Below, piece by piece: positions 39,021 to 47,791 of a stretch of 64,000 nt of DNA (within the stretch, counting starts at the first letter, position 1; each line of letters opens with the position of its first letter). The stretch comes from Pedosphaera parvula Ellin514 (lineage in GTDB: Bacteria; Verrucomicrobiota; Verrucomicrobiia; Limisphaerales; Pedosphaeraceae): contig NZ_ABOX02000021.1 of assembly GCF_000172555.1 (NCBI RefSeq), positions 45,552 through 109,551 on the forward strand. The letters are read 5' to 3'. A program made the translations under genes and the position numbers. The notes under the pieces are model-generated. The model searched no databases, was not told where the DNA came from, and worked only from the letters and a program-made list of their open reading frames with translations.

Positions 39021-40670
39021 GTGATACGCAGAATCGAAGGAATAATTGCAGTGGCCACCACGTTATTGGTCGTTTGGCTGCATGTCGCGTTCCTGCTCCA
39101 TGCGGGCGGACTCTGGCGAGACGAGACAAACTCGGTAAACCTCGCCACTCTGCCCTCTTTATCGGATGCCTTGAGGCATGATTCCTCCCCCCTTCTCTGG
39201 ACTGCCGTCCTGCGACTCTGGACCGGTCTTGGCGGGGGAAGCGATTCCGGAATGCGCGCACTCGGGTTCCTGGTGGGACTGGCTCTTTTGGGATTGCTCT
39301 GGTTCAACGCGCGGCAATTAAAGATTTCTTTTCCGCTCATCTCGCTGTTACTTCTCGGATTCAGTTCCACTGTGATTCGGTGGGGCGATTCGATAAGAGC
39401 CTGGGGTTTGGGGGCTTGTTTCGTGCTGCTTACCTTTGCGCTGATCTGGAAAGTGATTGAATCACCAACCAAATTGAATGTGCTGATGGCAACTCTGGCC
39501 GCGTTGGGAAGTGTGCATTGCACATACTATAATTCTGTGCTGCTGTTTGCGATTGGCCTGGGCGCAATCGCCGTCGCCCTACGCAACCGTTTATGGAAAC
39601 GTGCCGCCCTGGTGGTCGGAATAGGCACCATCGCCGCAATCTCATTACTGCCTTACCTTGGAACCATCCGGAGCGGGGTGAAAGATTATGGCAACTCCCA
39701 GATTTCGCAATTCAGCTTCGAAACATTCTCCGGCCAGCTATTCAATGCCTTGGCTCCTCGCGGAGAACTTCCCACCAAAGTAGCCGACGCTCCAATTCGC
39801 ATCTGGATCGCGCTTTGGGGCATTGGAATCGCGATTGCCCTCTGGTGCCAATACCGCCCCGCAAGGTTCGATGCGACACCCCGGCAGAAGGATCTGCTTT
39901 TATTTTCTGTCACGTCGCTGCTCGTGGGTTTGGCCGCTTACTTTCTTTTCCTGGACTACCTTAAGCTTAGCCCACAAGTCTGGTACTATCTGGCCTTGAT
40001 GACCCTGACGGCCATAAGTCTGGATGCCATCCAGTCCGTCATCGCCAACAATGTTTACGGCAGAAATTTCCGGTTGCTGTTCGTTGTCTTGCTCATGGTC
40101 ATAATGTTTTTCTCCGCCCGGCAAACCTTGAACATCCGGCAAACCAACATTGATCTCGCCACCACCCAATTGAATAAGATCGCAACCAAAAATGATTTTA
40201 TTCTGGTCAATCACTGGTTTTACGGCGTTTCATTTCAGCGCTACTACTCCGGCCCAGCCCCCTGGCTGACCATTCCAGTCATGGACGACCATAAATTCCA
40301 TCGCTACGACCTGTTTGCCGCCAGCATGGAGGAACCTGACCCGCTTAAACCGATGCAACCGGTGTTGGATAAAATAGCGCACACTTTGCAGTCGGGAGGA
40401 AGTGTGTGGGTGATAGGCTGGCTGGAAATCCTGCCTGAGGATGTAATACCTGCGCCGGCGCCCATCGCATTTCATGGCGAAGCACCCGGATCCAAATACT
40501 ATAGATTTTGGTCCGAGCAGACCGCTCATTTCATTCGAACCCATTCCCTGCATACGGAGGAGCTGAACATTCCGTCTCCGAATCCTGTTAGTGATTTGGA
40601 ACACGTGGGCTTGCTACAGGTGACGGGATGGAAAACAGATTCAAAAATACAAAAAGCCTCAATCAACTGA
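39021..40670 (+). CDS. GT-C fold membrane glycosyltransferase, ArnT/PMT-like
   Basis: 549 residues. About ten membrane helices over the first 370 residues, beginning IIAVATTLLVVWLHVAFLLH, then the first-loop signature GGLWRDETNS, which matches the acidic DE/D motif of polyprenyl-phosphate-dependent GT-C transferases (GT39, GT83). Later helices include LISLLLLGFSSTVIRWGDS and FVVLLMVIMFFS. A soluble periplasmic C-terminal domain (about 380-549) has FILVNHWFYGVSFQRYYSG. These enzymes move a sugar from a lipid carrier to a lipid or protein in the outer leaflet. The start is a GTG with a weak upstream site. Acceptor and sugar unknown. Confidence 0.85.
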   Translation: MIRRIEGIIAVATTLLVVWLHVAFLLHAGGLWRDETNSVNLATLPSLSDALRHDSSPLLWTAVLRLWTGLGGGSDSGMRALGFLVGLALLGLLWFNARQLKISFPLISLLLLGFSSTVIRWGDSIRAWGLGACFVLLTFALIWKVIESPTKLNVLMATLAALGSVHCTYYNSVLLFAIGLGAIAVALRNRLWKRAALVVGIGTIAAISLLPYLGTIRSGVKDYGNSQISQFSFETFSGQLFNALAPRGELPTKVADAPIRIWIALWGIGIAIALWCQYRPARFDATPRQKDLLLFSVTSLLVGLAAYFLFLDYLKLSPQVWYYLALMTLTAISLDAIQSVIANNVYGRNFRLLFVVLLMVIMFFSARQTLNIRQTNIDLATTQLNKIATKNDFILVNHWFYGVSFQRYYSGPAPWLTIPVMDDHKFHRYDLFAASMEEPDPLKPMQPVLDKIAHTLQSGGSVWVIGWLEILPEDVIPAPAPIAFHGEAPGSKYYRFWSEQTAHFIRTHSLHTEELNIPSPNPVSDLEHVGLLQVTGWKTDSKIQKASIN

Positions 40671-40837
40671 TCACCACCTGAGACTTTCACCTCAGGCCAT
40701 TGCCTAAGAAATTACATGGCCGGGCGATCACATCAGAAAAAGAGAAATTTTCAGAGCAGCGCAAATCAGAATTGAACTTTCTCTTAAAACGGGCTCTTAG
40801 TCAGGATGATGCTGCATCAACGATCCTCTGCGATACC

Positions 40838-41170
40838 TCAAGACGATCTTGCGATCAGACCGCGAAAGAAACGAATGCCTCCAAATATGATGGCTCCCCA
40901 TGCCACGACATATGAGCCCCCTCCTGCAGCAGAGCTGTAGCTGATGGCGGTGACGAGAATGCCTCCAATGCACCAAAGGCCACCTACCAGCATGTACCTG
41001 TTAGCAACGGCCCTCGTTGCCTCATCGAACGTTGCAGCAGTGGATGCTGGTACATCATGGGCGGGTTGTGAAAGTGCCTGCGGACCTACACTCACAAGAG
41101 ATTGTTGGTCGAGGGCGCATACCGTCGCCTCATTAGTATATTCTCTGCCGCAGTAGGTGCATTTTTTCAT
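40838..41170 (-). CDS. small zinc-ribbon plus two-helix membrane protein
   Basis: 110 residues. It starts MKKCTYCGREYTNEATVCAL, a CxxC...C zinc-ribbon-like head, followed by a linker and two hydrophobic segments (YMLVGGLWCIGGILVTAIS and YVVAWGAIIFGGIRFFRGL). So a cytosolic zinc finger tethered to the membrane. No family function is known to me. ATG start; no neighbours in operon. Confidence 0.75.
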   Translation of the reverse strand: MKKCTYCGREYTNEATVCALDQQSLVSVGPQALSQPAHDVPASTAATFDEATRAVANRYMLVGGLWCIGGILVTAISYSSAAGGGSYVVAWGAIIFGGIRFFRGLIARSS

Positions 41171-41466
41171 AACTTATATGCCGTCTAAAAAGAAAATTAG
41201 TCATCCGAAATTATTCAAGGGCTGTCGGTGAGCAGGTGGAGGGTGCGCGCAGCAGAAGGTGAATCACTTCGCCGTGGACTGGACGGCAAATGATGATCGG
41301 ATTGACCTTCGGGTTTCATTTCTGTATCGGCGCATGGAAGCCCTGGCTGTCTGCACCGCAAAGTTTCGATTACTTAAGCCGAAGCCTCTAAGAAAAGAAA
41401 TGAAAAGCTTTACTCAAAAGGGGAACAGGTACGGAGAAGCGACCCTCCCGGCGTGAAGGTGTGTTT

Positions 41467-41817
41467 TCAGCGCTTGGGCGTGATCTTGCCAGTGAATGAC
41501 TGGGCCACGATTTTGCCGTCACGCATGACGAATGTATCCGTGGCCAGCTCGTACACGTTGTCGGCAGTCCCTGCGGTCCAGAGAATGTAAGCATATTCCC
41601 CTTCGACAAACTGCTGCTTCATGTTGAACGTTGCGCCAGGCTTTGCAAACTCAGCAATCAACGCCTGGAAAAATGGTTTTATCGCATCGGCTCCCTTCAG
41701 CGGTCCGTCTGGCGTGAACAGGATGGCACCCGGCGCATAGTCAGACAGGACGCCCTGGAGGTCGCCCTTATCAAAGCTTTGCAAGTGGTGATTTAAAATG
41801 TCTTTTGTTGTAGTCAT
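41467..41817 (-). CDS. SnoaL/NTF2-like family protein
   Basis: 116 residues of cone-shaped NTF2-like fold: ILNHHLQSFDKGDLQGVLSD, YAPGAILFTPDGPLKGADAI, PFFQALIAEFAKPGA and a C-terminal beta sheet with YILWTAGTADN and DTFVMRDGKIVAQSF. A strong GGAGG lies seven bases before the ATG. The fold serves as small enzymes (cyclases, isomerases) or binding proteins; no catalytic assignment can be made. Stands alone. Confidence 0.85.
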   Translation of the reverse strand: MTTTKDILNHHLQSFDKGDLQGVLSDYAPGAILFTPDGPLKGADAIKPFFQALIAEFAKPGATFNMKQQFVEGEYAYILWTAGTADNVYELATDTFVMRDGKIVAQSFTGKITPKR

Positions 41818-42065
41818 TTTCGGTCCTCCTTTTTGGTTCTGGTTGTGCGACTCAGTAATCCGTGTTCGCTGGACCGGCCAAGACCGACTGCTTCAGCACA
41901 CGCTACCAAGTAAGGTTAACTCTCAAACTGCGTAACTCAACCGAAAGATTAAGATGGACCGGTCATTGAAATATTGAGTTATAGCAAATGCCAAATTTTT
42001 GAATTGGGCAGAGCGAGGAAAGCGAGGGATTTAACGAAGAAATACGCGAAAAAGGAGCAAGGAAA

Positions 42066-42165
42066 TGTCCAATGACGCAATGACCAAGGCCCAAAGAAAA
42101 ACGGATTGCTCGTGGTCAGTAATGAGGCTGGGTGTGCTTCGGATCGTTGGTCGGGTACGCGTGTT
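42066..42165. repeat. composite intergenic repeat shared with the 62-kb region
   Basis: The 355-base gap 41818-42173 has no gene. It contains a 23-base string starting TGTCCAATGACGCAATGACC that recurs exactly at 61928-61950, and about 80 bases further GGTCGGGTACGCG, matching GGTCGCGTACGCG at the same relative place in the 62-kb copy. Confidence 0.7.
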
Positions 42166-42173
42166 TAGACGAC

Positions 42174-45100
42174 CTAAGGAGTTCCGGCGCGATAAAAGCG
42201 CTGGGGGGAATTTGTGGCAGCGTCGGTGAATAGGTATTGACCGGCGCTTGGTTCGGTTGCCGTGCCGAGCTTTGTCCAGTCGACAAGATTTTCTGAGGTC
42301 CAGATGCTGTAGGTGGCGCTCGGGCTTCCAGTGAAGTGGAGGCTGAATCCGGCGTTGGAATCGTTGGCGGATTGATAGGACCAATCGCTGAATTGCGGCT
42401 GCGCAGGGTAATTAATATTGAGGGTCACCTGGGCTGAACCGGAGCTGTAATAAGCATCCTGCGCCATGAAAGCAAAATTCGCGTATGGATTTCCGACGGC
42501 ATCGGGCGCGGGTGCGAAGATAAGGCGTCCGGCGGGATCTATGACTGACGCAGTGGGGGAAGCAATCAAGGCTCCACGGGTGCCGGCGTCGTATTGGTAG
42601 AGCGAACCATTGGCGGGCAGGGAAGTGAGCTTGAAACCTAACGGATTGCCGTCCGGGTCAACGCCCGGCAGGGCAAATGTCAGATCATGATTGAGGAAGC
42701 CCGAGAAACTGGCGTTGTTCACGAGCGGCGTTTGATTGGCGATGGCGAGTGCGAAGTTCAATCCACCTGCTACCGTTGCGACATTCGTCAAGCCGGGCAG
42801 GAAGCCGGTCTGGCCGCTGGCATTGTTGCCCCATCCGAGGAAACCGCCGTCATTTTTTATCGCGAGATTGAAGGCGCTGCCGCTGGCTGCGCTGGCTATG
42901 TTTACTCCATTGGTTGGCACAGTTGTTTGGCCGCTGCCGTTGTTGCCCCACGCCACCAACTGGCCTGCTGCGCTACGGATACCGTACGTCGAGGCCAGGT
43001 TTTGATTGATGCTGTTCAGTTCCATCGAGGAGAGCCCGCGATCGAATATCTGGATTTCGGCGATGTCGCCATTGAAGAAAAGGGAACTGCTGGTCATCGC
43101 CCCGATCTGAAATGGATAAGCGCCGCGCGCCGCGGGGCAAAGGGAGGATTGCGATGCGACCAAAACGCCGTCGACGAACAGCTCGATGGTGCCACCGGTG
43201 CGAACGTAGGCCCCGATGTGCGGGTTGCCATCGGTTACGGATCCGCCGTAAAGGCCGAGATCTGAACCGCAACCACTGGTGCCGCCACCCAACCCGGCTC
43301 CGAGTTGGCTGCCGTTCAGGCAGAGCGCCCAGTCTTGAACGACGCCGGATTGTTCGCAGCCAAGCAGTCCTGTGTTTTGATAAAACAAACCTGATGAACT
43401 GCCCGGGGTCGAGGTTTTGAAAACGACCAACAAGGTAAAACTGCCCATCGCCGAGACCGGGCTGTCGGTGGCGCTGACTGTCAAATACTGGTTCGCGGCG
43501 CTATTGAATCGAACGGTCTTGTGGTGGTTGATCACATTTGAAAAGAGTTTGGGCTGACGCGCGCTCGTGGTTTGCCCGGCGTTTCTGCCGGCCAATTTAT
43601 CGGGCCAACTGCTAATGGCTGAACCATCGGAACCGCTGAGAGTATCCGCCACCCACCGAGTGACCGGCACGCCACCAAAACCGCTGAGAGCGTAAGTGTT
43701 CGCCAGCGTTTGATTCACGGCTGTCATTTCCCAGCCATTGAGCGCGCGCCGGTAAAGTTGAATTTCAGCAATATCGCCATCGAAAAAACCGCTGCTCGTT
43801 GTCATTGCTCCGATTTGAAAATCGTAATTTCCACGCGGGGCGGTGCACAATGTGTTTTGCGCGGAGACGATTGCGCCGTCCACGTAGAGCCGCGCGGTGT
43901 CAGCCGAGCGGACATACATCGCGATGTGTGGCTTGCCGTCGGCCACGCTGCCGCCGTAGAAGCTTGAATCGGCAGAACAACCGCCTGCGCTCGCACCTAA
44001 TCCGCCGCCCAATTGGTTTCCATTGAGGCAGAGCGCCCAGTCTGCAACAATATTCTGTTGCTCAGCGCCGAGAATTCCGGTGTTTTGGAAGAATGATCCA
44101 GAGCCGAGTCCTGGTGTGGAGGTTCTGAATAGCACAACCATCGAAAAATCACCAGCTCCGGAAATGACGCTGTTGCCGGAAGTGACGGATAGAAATTGAT
44201 TGTTCGCGCTTGAGAAGCGGAGAACATTATGTCCGCCAATTGCGTTGGTGAAAAGTTGCGGCTGATTTGCTTGTGAAGCTTGCACAGCGGTTTTGAAGCC
44301 AACCGAATCCTGCCAACTCGCGATGCTGGCACCATTGGTTCCGGCGAGGTTGTCGGCCACCCAGCGTTCGTCGGCGGGAACGATTGACGAGCTGTTGCCG
44401 TCCGCTTTCAATGCGAGGCTGTGATAATCTCCAGCGGAAATGGCGACCACGTTTTTAAGCCCGGCCGGAACGTTCGTTTGATTGTTGCTGTTATCGCCCC
44501 AGGCGGAAATGGTGCCATCGGCCTTCAGAGCCAGGCTGTGAAGGCGGCCGGCTGCAATGCTTACAACGTTGCTTAGCCCTGCTGGAACATTCGTCTGGCC
44601 TGAGGTGTTTGAGCCCCATGCCGTCACGGTACCGTCTGCTTTCAACGCCAGGTTGTGATAGCCGCCTGCCGCCACCTCGATGACATTCGTCAATCCATTC
44701 GGAATGGTGGTCTGGCCAAGTGTTCCATCACCCCATGCGGAAACGGTTCCCGAGTTGTCGAGCGCGAGGCTGTGTTGGATTCCGCCTGAGACCTGCACGA
44801 CGTTGGTCAAACTTGCAGGCACGTTTGTCTGGTTAAAACTATTGTATCCCCACGCTGTGACCGTGCCGTCACTTTTCAGTGCGAGTCCGTGATTGGCTCC
44901 GGCGCTGATCCCGATTGCGTTGGTCAATCCGGAAGGAATATTCGTCTGCCCCAGGCTGCCATCGCCCCACGCTTTCACACGCCCGCCGGTTGAGAATGTC
45001 TTTTCAGCGCCCCAAACCACACCCAGGGCGTTGCTCGATGCGACGCGGTAATGATAAACCACGCCAGGCAATAATCCTGAGACTTCGGAAGCCAGAGGCA

Positions 45101-46847
45101 TGCCGGAAGTTCCCGATAAATTCGTGCTTGCCGTGCGGAAACCATAGTTTTTATTCTTGCCCCATTCGAACCAGCCGATCGCGTTCGCTGAATTCGGGTT
45201 CACCAATCCTTGCAAGGTTGCTTTGCCTAAAGAAATTCCGGTGGCGGATTTCGTCACGGCAGTTGGATATCCGTAGACCTGATTGTTCAACAGAAAGAGA
45301 TGATCCGGTCGCACGAGGACATATTTGTTCGTGTCCAAAGAATTGGCGATGTTGACGAGATCCGACGGCCCGAGACTCCAGACCACAGCTTGCGCGGCGA
45401 TGAACATCGGCGCGGTTCCGTTGAAACTGGCGGCTGCGTTGGTGATGCCCGAAATGATGTCCGACGCGGTGGAGGAATAGCTGACGGCCAGCCCGCGCGT
45501 TCGCAAGCCGAGATTCACGGAGGTGTAATTGCCGCCGCTTTGGTCGGTGAGGCCGAGCAAGGTTGGACAATTGGTTGCGAAAGCGCGGGCAACGCCTGTC
45601 GTCACCTGATCCCAGACAGTAATCACCTTTATTCCGGCGCGCTGGAGATAGGCATCGGAAACCTTTGTCAGTGCCGCGAGATTAGCCGAACTCCAGTTTT
45701 GGATGTGACAGTAACCAGCGCCTGAAGGACCGGAGATCAAGCAATCATTCGTTGTCGCGCTGCTCCAGTAGTGGTTCAGCATGACTGGATCGAGATCGAC
45801 GGCGAGGGGCGAGACCGTCCAGCCGATGGGAATGGTTCCGCGGGCTGGCTTGTCCCAATCAATCTTCATTACGTGTTGCATGTACTGGATGTTGTCGCCG
45901 TCGCTCAAGATCAAGGAGACGTAAACTTTATTGGTGAGCGGCGGTGGCGGGGGAATCGAAGGCACGTTGATCTGTCGGGGAATGCCACTGAAAACTGAGG
46001 CATTCCTGAAGAAGTCACTCGCCAACACCGGAATGCCATATTGAGCGATCCAGCCCAGGCCATTTCCTTCGCTCGGCCACCAACCCACATAAATGCCGCC
46101 CAGTGGTTTCATATCGTTGAGAAAAGGGGTGAGTGTGGATTTGTCGGAGAAATTCAAAGTTCCGGGATCAAGCCAGACAGTCGCGCATTTGGTCGCCACG
46201 AGATAATCCCGAAGCTCGCCGTGCAAGTCTGGTGCCAGGCCGGCGATCATCCGGTGGGTGCATTGAGGCCAGTAATTGGTGTAAAGATAGCCGTAAATCT
46301 TGTATTTGTCGGTAAAGTGCAGAGTGCGTAAGTCCTGGGCGATCGGCAGGTTGTACGGAGCGTTGGTTAAGGTCACTAAAAGACTTGGATCACAAATCAA
46401 CAGGTTGCTCACTCCCGCAATGGTGGTGGCCAGGTTGAGCGTGTCCGGTTGGTTGGTGTCGGTAACGACCAGTCCATTGAAGTTCGTCCGGTATTTGGTA
46501 ATCGCATCGTAGCCGTTGATGAGCGTGTAGGGAAGGTTATGCAGCGTCAGCCAGATGAACTTGCCTTCGGAATCAACGCTGCTCACATTGGCCACCCGTG
46601 GCTGCGTGCGGTTCACAATTCCCTGGAGCGAAGCAAAGAGGTCGATCTCCGCGCCGGTCGACGAACTCACGTCGATGCAGTCGATGTTGGTTGCGGGAGT
46701 TGGGAAGGTCGGCAGGAATTGGTTGGTCGGCCAGTTTAACTCCTGCGCTTGGAGTATCGGCTGGTGTGCGAGCAGAATAACGGCGAACCAGAGCAGGATC
46801 CGTATGGAACTGTTCGCAAAAGCGATGGCAGAAGATTTATGCGGCAT
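42174..46847 (-). CDS. secreted GxGYxYP/RCC1/LamG multidomain giant
   Basis: 1,557 residues. Signal peptide (RILLWFAVILLAHQPILQAQ), then an N-terminal region of GxGYxYP type (about 40-480): SSTGAEIDLFASLQGIVNR, LILSDGDNIQYMQHVM, GWTVSPLAVDLDPVM, and SGPSGAGYCHIQNW as a variant of the family motif. These domains are predicted glycosidase-like and uncharacterised. Next a fibronectin-like segment, then about six RCC1-type repeats (DGTVTAWG, GTVSAWGDG, DGTISAWGDN), two LamG-type domains close in sequence to each other (about 860-1070 and 1080-1290, FLSVTSGN / YLTVSATD), more RCC1 repeats, a cadherin-like region and a tail RFYRAGTP. Surface or secreted; probably polysaccharide-binding. Confidence 0.85.
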   Translation of the reverse strand: MPHKSSAIAFANSSIRILLWFAVILLAHQPILQAQELNWPTNQFLPTFPTPATNIDCIDVSSSTGAEIDLFASLQGIVNRTQPRVANVSSVDSEGKFIWLTLHNLPYTLINGYDAITKYRTNFNGLVVTDTNQPDTLNLATTIAGVSNLLICDPSLLVTLTNAPYNLPIAQDLRTLHFTDKYKIYGYLYTNYWPQCTHRMIAGLAPDLHGELRDYLVATKCATVWLDPGTLNFSDKSTLTPFLNDMKPLGGIYVGWWPSEGNGLGWIAQYGIPVLASDFFRNASVFSGIPRQINVPSIPPPPPLTNKVYVSLILSDGDNIQYMQHVMKIDWDKPARGTIPIGWTVSPLAVDLDPVMLNHYWSSATTNDCLISGPSGAGYCHIQNWSSANLAALTKVSDAYLQRAGIKVITVWDQVTTGVARAFATNCPTLLGLTDQSGGNYTSVNLGLRTRGLAVSYSSTASDIISGITNAAASFNGTAPMFIAAQAVVWSLGPSDLVNIANSLDTNKYVLVRPDHLFLLNNQVYGYPTAVTKSATGISLGKATLQGLVNPNSANAIGWFEWGKNKNYGFRTASTNLSGTSGMPLASEVSGLLPGVVYHYRVASSNALGVVWGAEKTFSTGGRVKAWGDGSLGQTNIPSGLTNAIGISAGANHGLALKSDGTVTAWGYNSFNQTNVPASLTNVVQVSGGIQHSLALDNSGTVSAWGDGTLGQTTIPNGLTNVIEVAAGGYHNLALKADGTVTAWGSNTSGQTNVPAGLSNVVSIAAGRLHSLALKADGTISAWGDNSNNQTNVPAGLKNVVAISAGDYHSLALKADGNSSSIVPADERWVADNLAGTNGASIASWQDSVGFKTAVQASQANQPQLFTNAIGGHNVLRFSSANNQFLSVTSGNSVISGAGDFSMVVLFRTSTPGLGSGSFFQNTGILGAEQQNIVADWALCLNGNQLGGGLGASAGGCSADSSFYGGSVADGKPHIAMYVRSADTARLYVDGAIVSAQNTLCTAPRGNYDFQIGAMTTSSGFFDGDIAEIQLYRRALNGWEMTAVNQTLANTYALSGFGGVPVTRWVADTLSGSDGSAISSWPDKLAGRNAGQTTSARQPKLFSNVINHHKTVRFNSAANQYLTVSATDSPVSAMGSFTLLVVFKTSTPGSSSGLFYQNTGLLGCEQSGVVQDWALCLNGSQLGAGLGGGTSGCGSDLGLYGGSVTDGNPHIGAYVRTGGTIELFVDGVLVASQSSLCPAARGAYPFQIGAMTSSSLFFNGDIAEIQIFDRGLSSMELNSINQNLASTYGIRSAAGQLVAWGNNGSGQTTVPTNGVNIASAASGSAFNLAIKNDGGFLGWGNNASGQTGFLPGLTNVATVAGGLNFALAIANQTPLVNNASFSGFLNHDLTFALPGVDPDGNPLGFKLTSLPANGSLYQYDAGTRGALIASPTASVIDPAGRLIFAPAPDAVGNPYANFAFMAQDAYYSSGSAQVTLNINYPAQPQFSDWSYQSANDSNAGFSLHFTGSPSATYSIWTSENLVDWTKLGTATEPSAGQYLFTDAATNSPQRFYRAGTP

Positions 46848-47102
46848 GTCGATTTGTGAGGTGTTCAGATTCTAAGCATAGCGTGGATTTATGGCCAGCT
46901 GTCATGTGGCAGAAAATGGCCACATAGGGGAAGAAAAAATGTTGGCCACAAAAGGCACAAGAAACACAAGGTTTTTAACCACGGATGGGCGACGATGGAT
47001 GCGGGTGGGAAGGAAGCATGGCGCGTGATGCCGCTTAATGGCCAAGTATCGAACCGCGCAGTGGAACTGAGAGCGCCGATGGCGGTTGGCTCCGGTGATG
47101 TG

Positions 47103-47423
47103 TCAGGCCACGCCAGGTGTTTTCCGACGTCGCCACAAAAAGGAACCAACGGCAACAGTGATAATCAAACTACAAATGCCAGCTGGAAACAACATTTCCG
47201 AAGCAAACCGCCTCCAAGCCTCCAGTCCGGTGGACGTGACCGAATCAGGGCCGAGTCCGTCGCGGAGCATCCAAGTAAAAAATCCAGCGCAAGCGAGTGC
47301 TGCCAACGTGAAAGCGAAAACGGAGACCAGAGCCGCGCGCGATGCGGAGCGGAAAATCCAGATGGTTGAACAAGCGGTAGCCAGAATTAGAAACCAAAAA
47401 CCAAAGATAATGATTAAGTCCAT
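47103..47423 (-). CDS. small three-helix membrane protein
   Basis: 106 residues with about three membrane helices: LIIIFGFWFLILATACSTIW, ALVSVFAFTLAALACAGFF, and LFPAGICSLIITVAVGSFLW, ending in a basic WRRRKTPGVA tail. No recognised family. A promoter-like repeat element sits about 104 bases upstream on the same strand. ATG start. Confidence 0.7.
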   Translation of the reverse strand: MDLIIIFGFWFLILATACSTIWIFRSASRAALVSVFAFTLAALACAGFFTWMLRDGLGPDSVTSTGLEAWRRFASEMLFPAGICSLIITVAVGSFLWRRRKTPGVA

Positions 47424-47509
47424 GTGCGTTGAGTGGATTAACTATTCAATTATAAGGAAAGGATTGCTGCCAAGTTGATGATGGTCGACAAAGATGGATT
47501 GGCTTCCTC

Positions 47510-47680
47510 GTTTCATTTCGAAGGTAGGAATAGGAGTTGGAAGGAACGTGGTCAAGGGGAAAGGAGCGGAGGGATTATCAGGCTGTCGGATGTTCGAATT
47601 GTCAGAGCGGGCAGGGGACGACACTCGTAGGAGATGCTCGCTTTGCTCCCGCCGCCGGGAGCTGCAAAGTGTGGGAGAAA
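47510..47680. repeat. modular intergenic repeat block
   Basis: Reading rightward: TTTCATTTCGAAGGTAGGAA, AGGAGTTGG, GGTCAAGGGGAAAGG, ATTATCAGGCTGTCGG, then GAGATGCTCGCTTTGCTCCC and CGCCGCCGG. The same modules in the same order recur at 49920-50100, and the first half at 56664-56730, 58440-58510 and 61820-61920. The rest of the 47424-47791 gap holds no gene. Confidence 0.7.
47527..47555 (-). promoter_or_regulatory. promoter-like repeat, copy 1
   Basis: On the minus strand TTGACC, exactly 17 bases, TATTCC, followed by TACCT. It lies about 104 bases upstream of the small membrane protein gene that starts at 47423. The spacer sequence differs from the copies at 56680 and 58457, but the two hexamers, the AACTCC before the second hexamer and the spacing are kept. 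Confidence 0.5.
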
Positions 47681-47791
47681 TGGGGGCGTGGTACCCAGGG
47701 CGGCACGCGCGTTGCGCGTTTGCCCTGGCTGGTTTAGGCCGGGCCTACAGCCCGTGCGCTGACGAAGCCAGCATCATTTGGGCCAAAGCTT

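Noticed and set aside
38686..39261. Minus-strand frame before the glycosyltransferase
   Set aside because: It overlaps the start of the membrane glycosyltransferase and has a random, arginine-rich composition.
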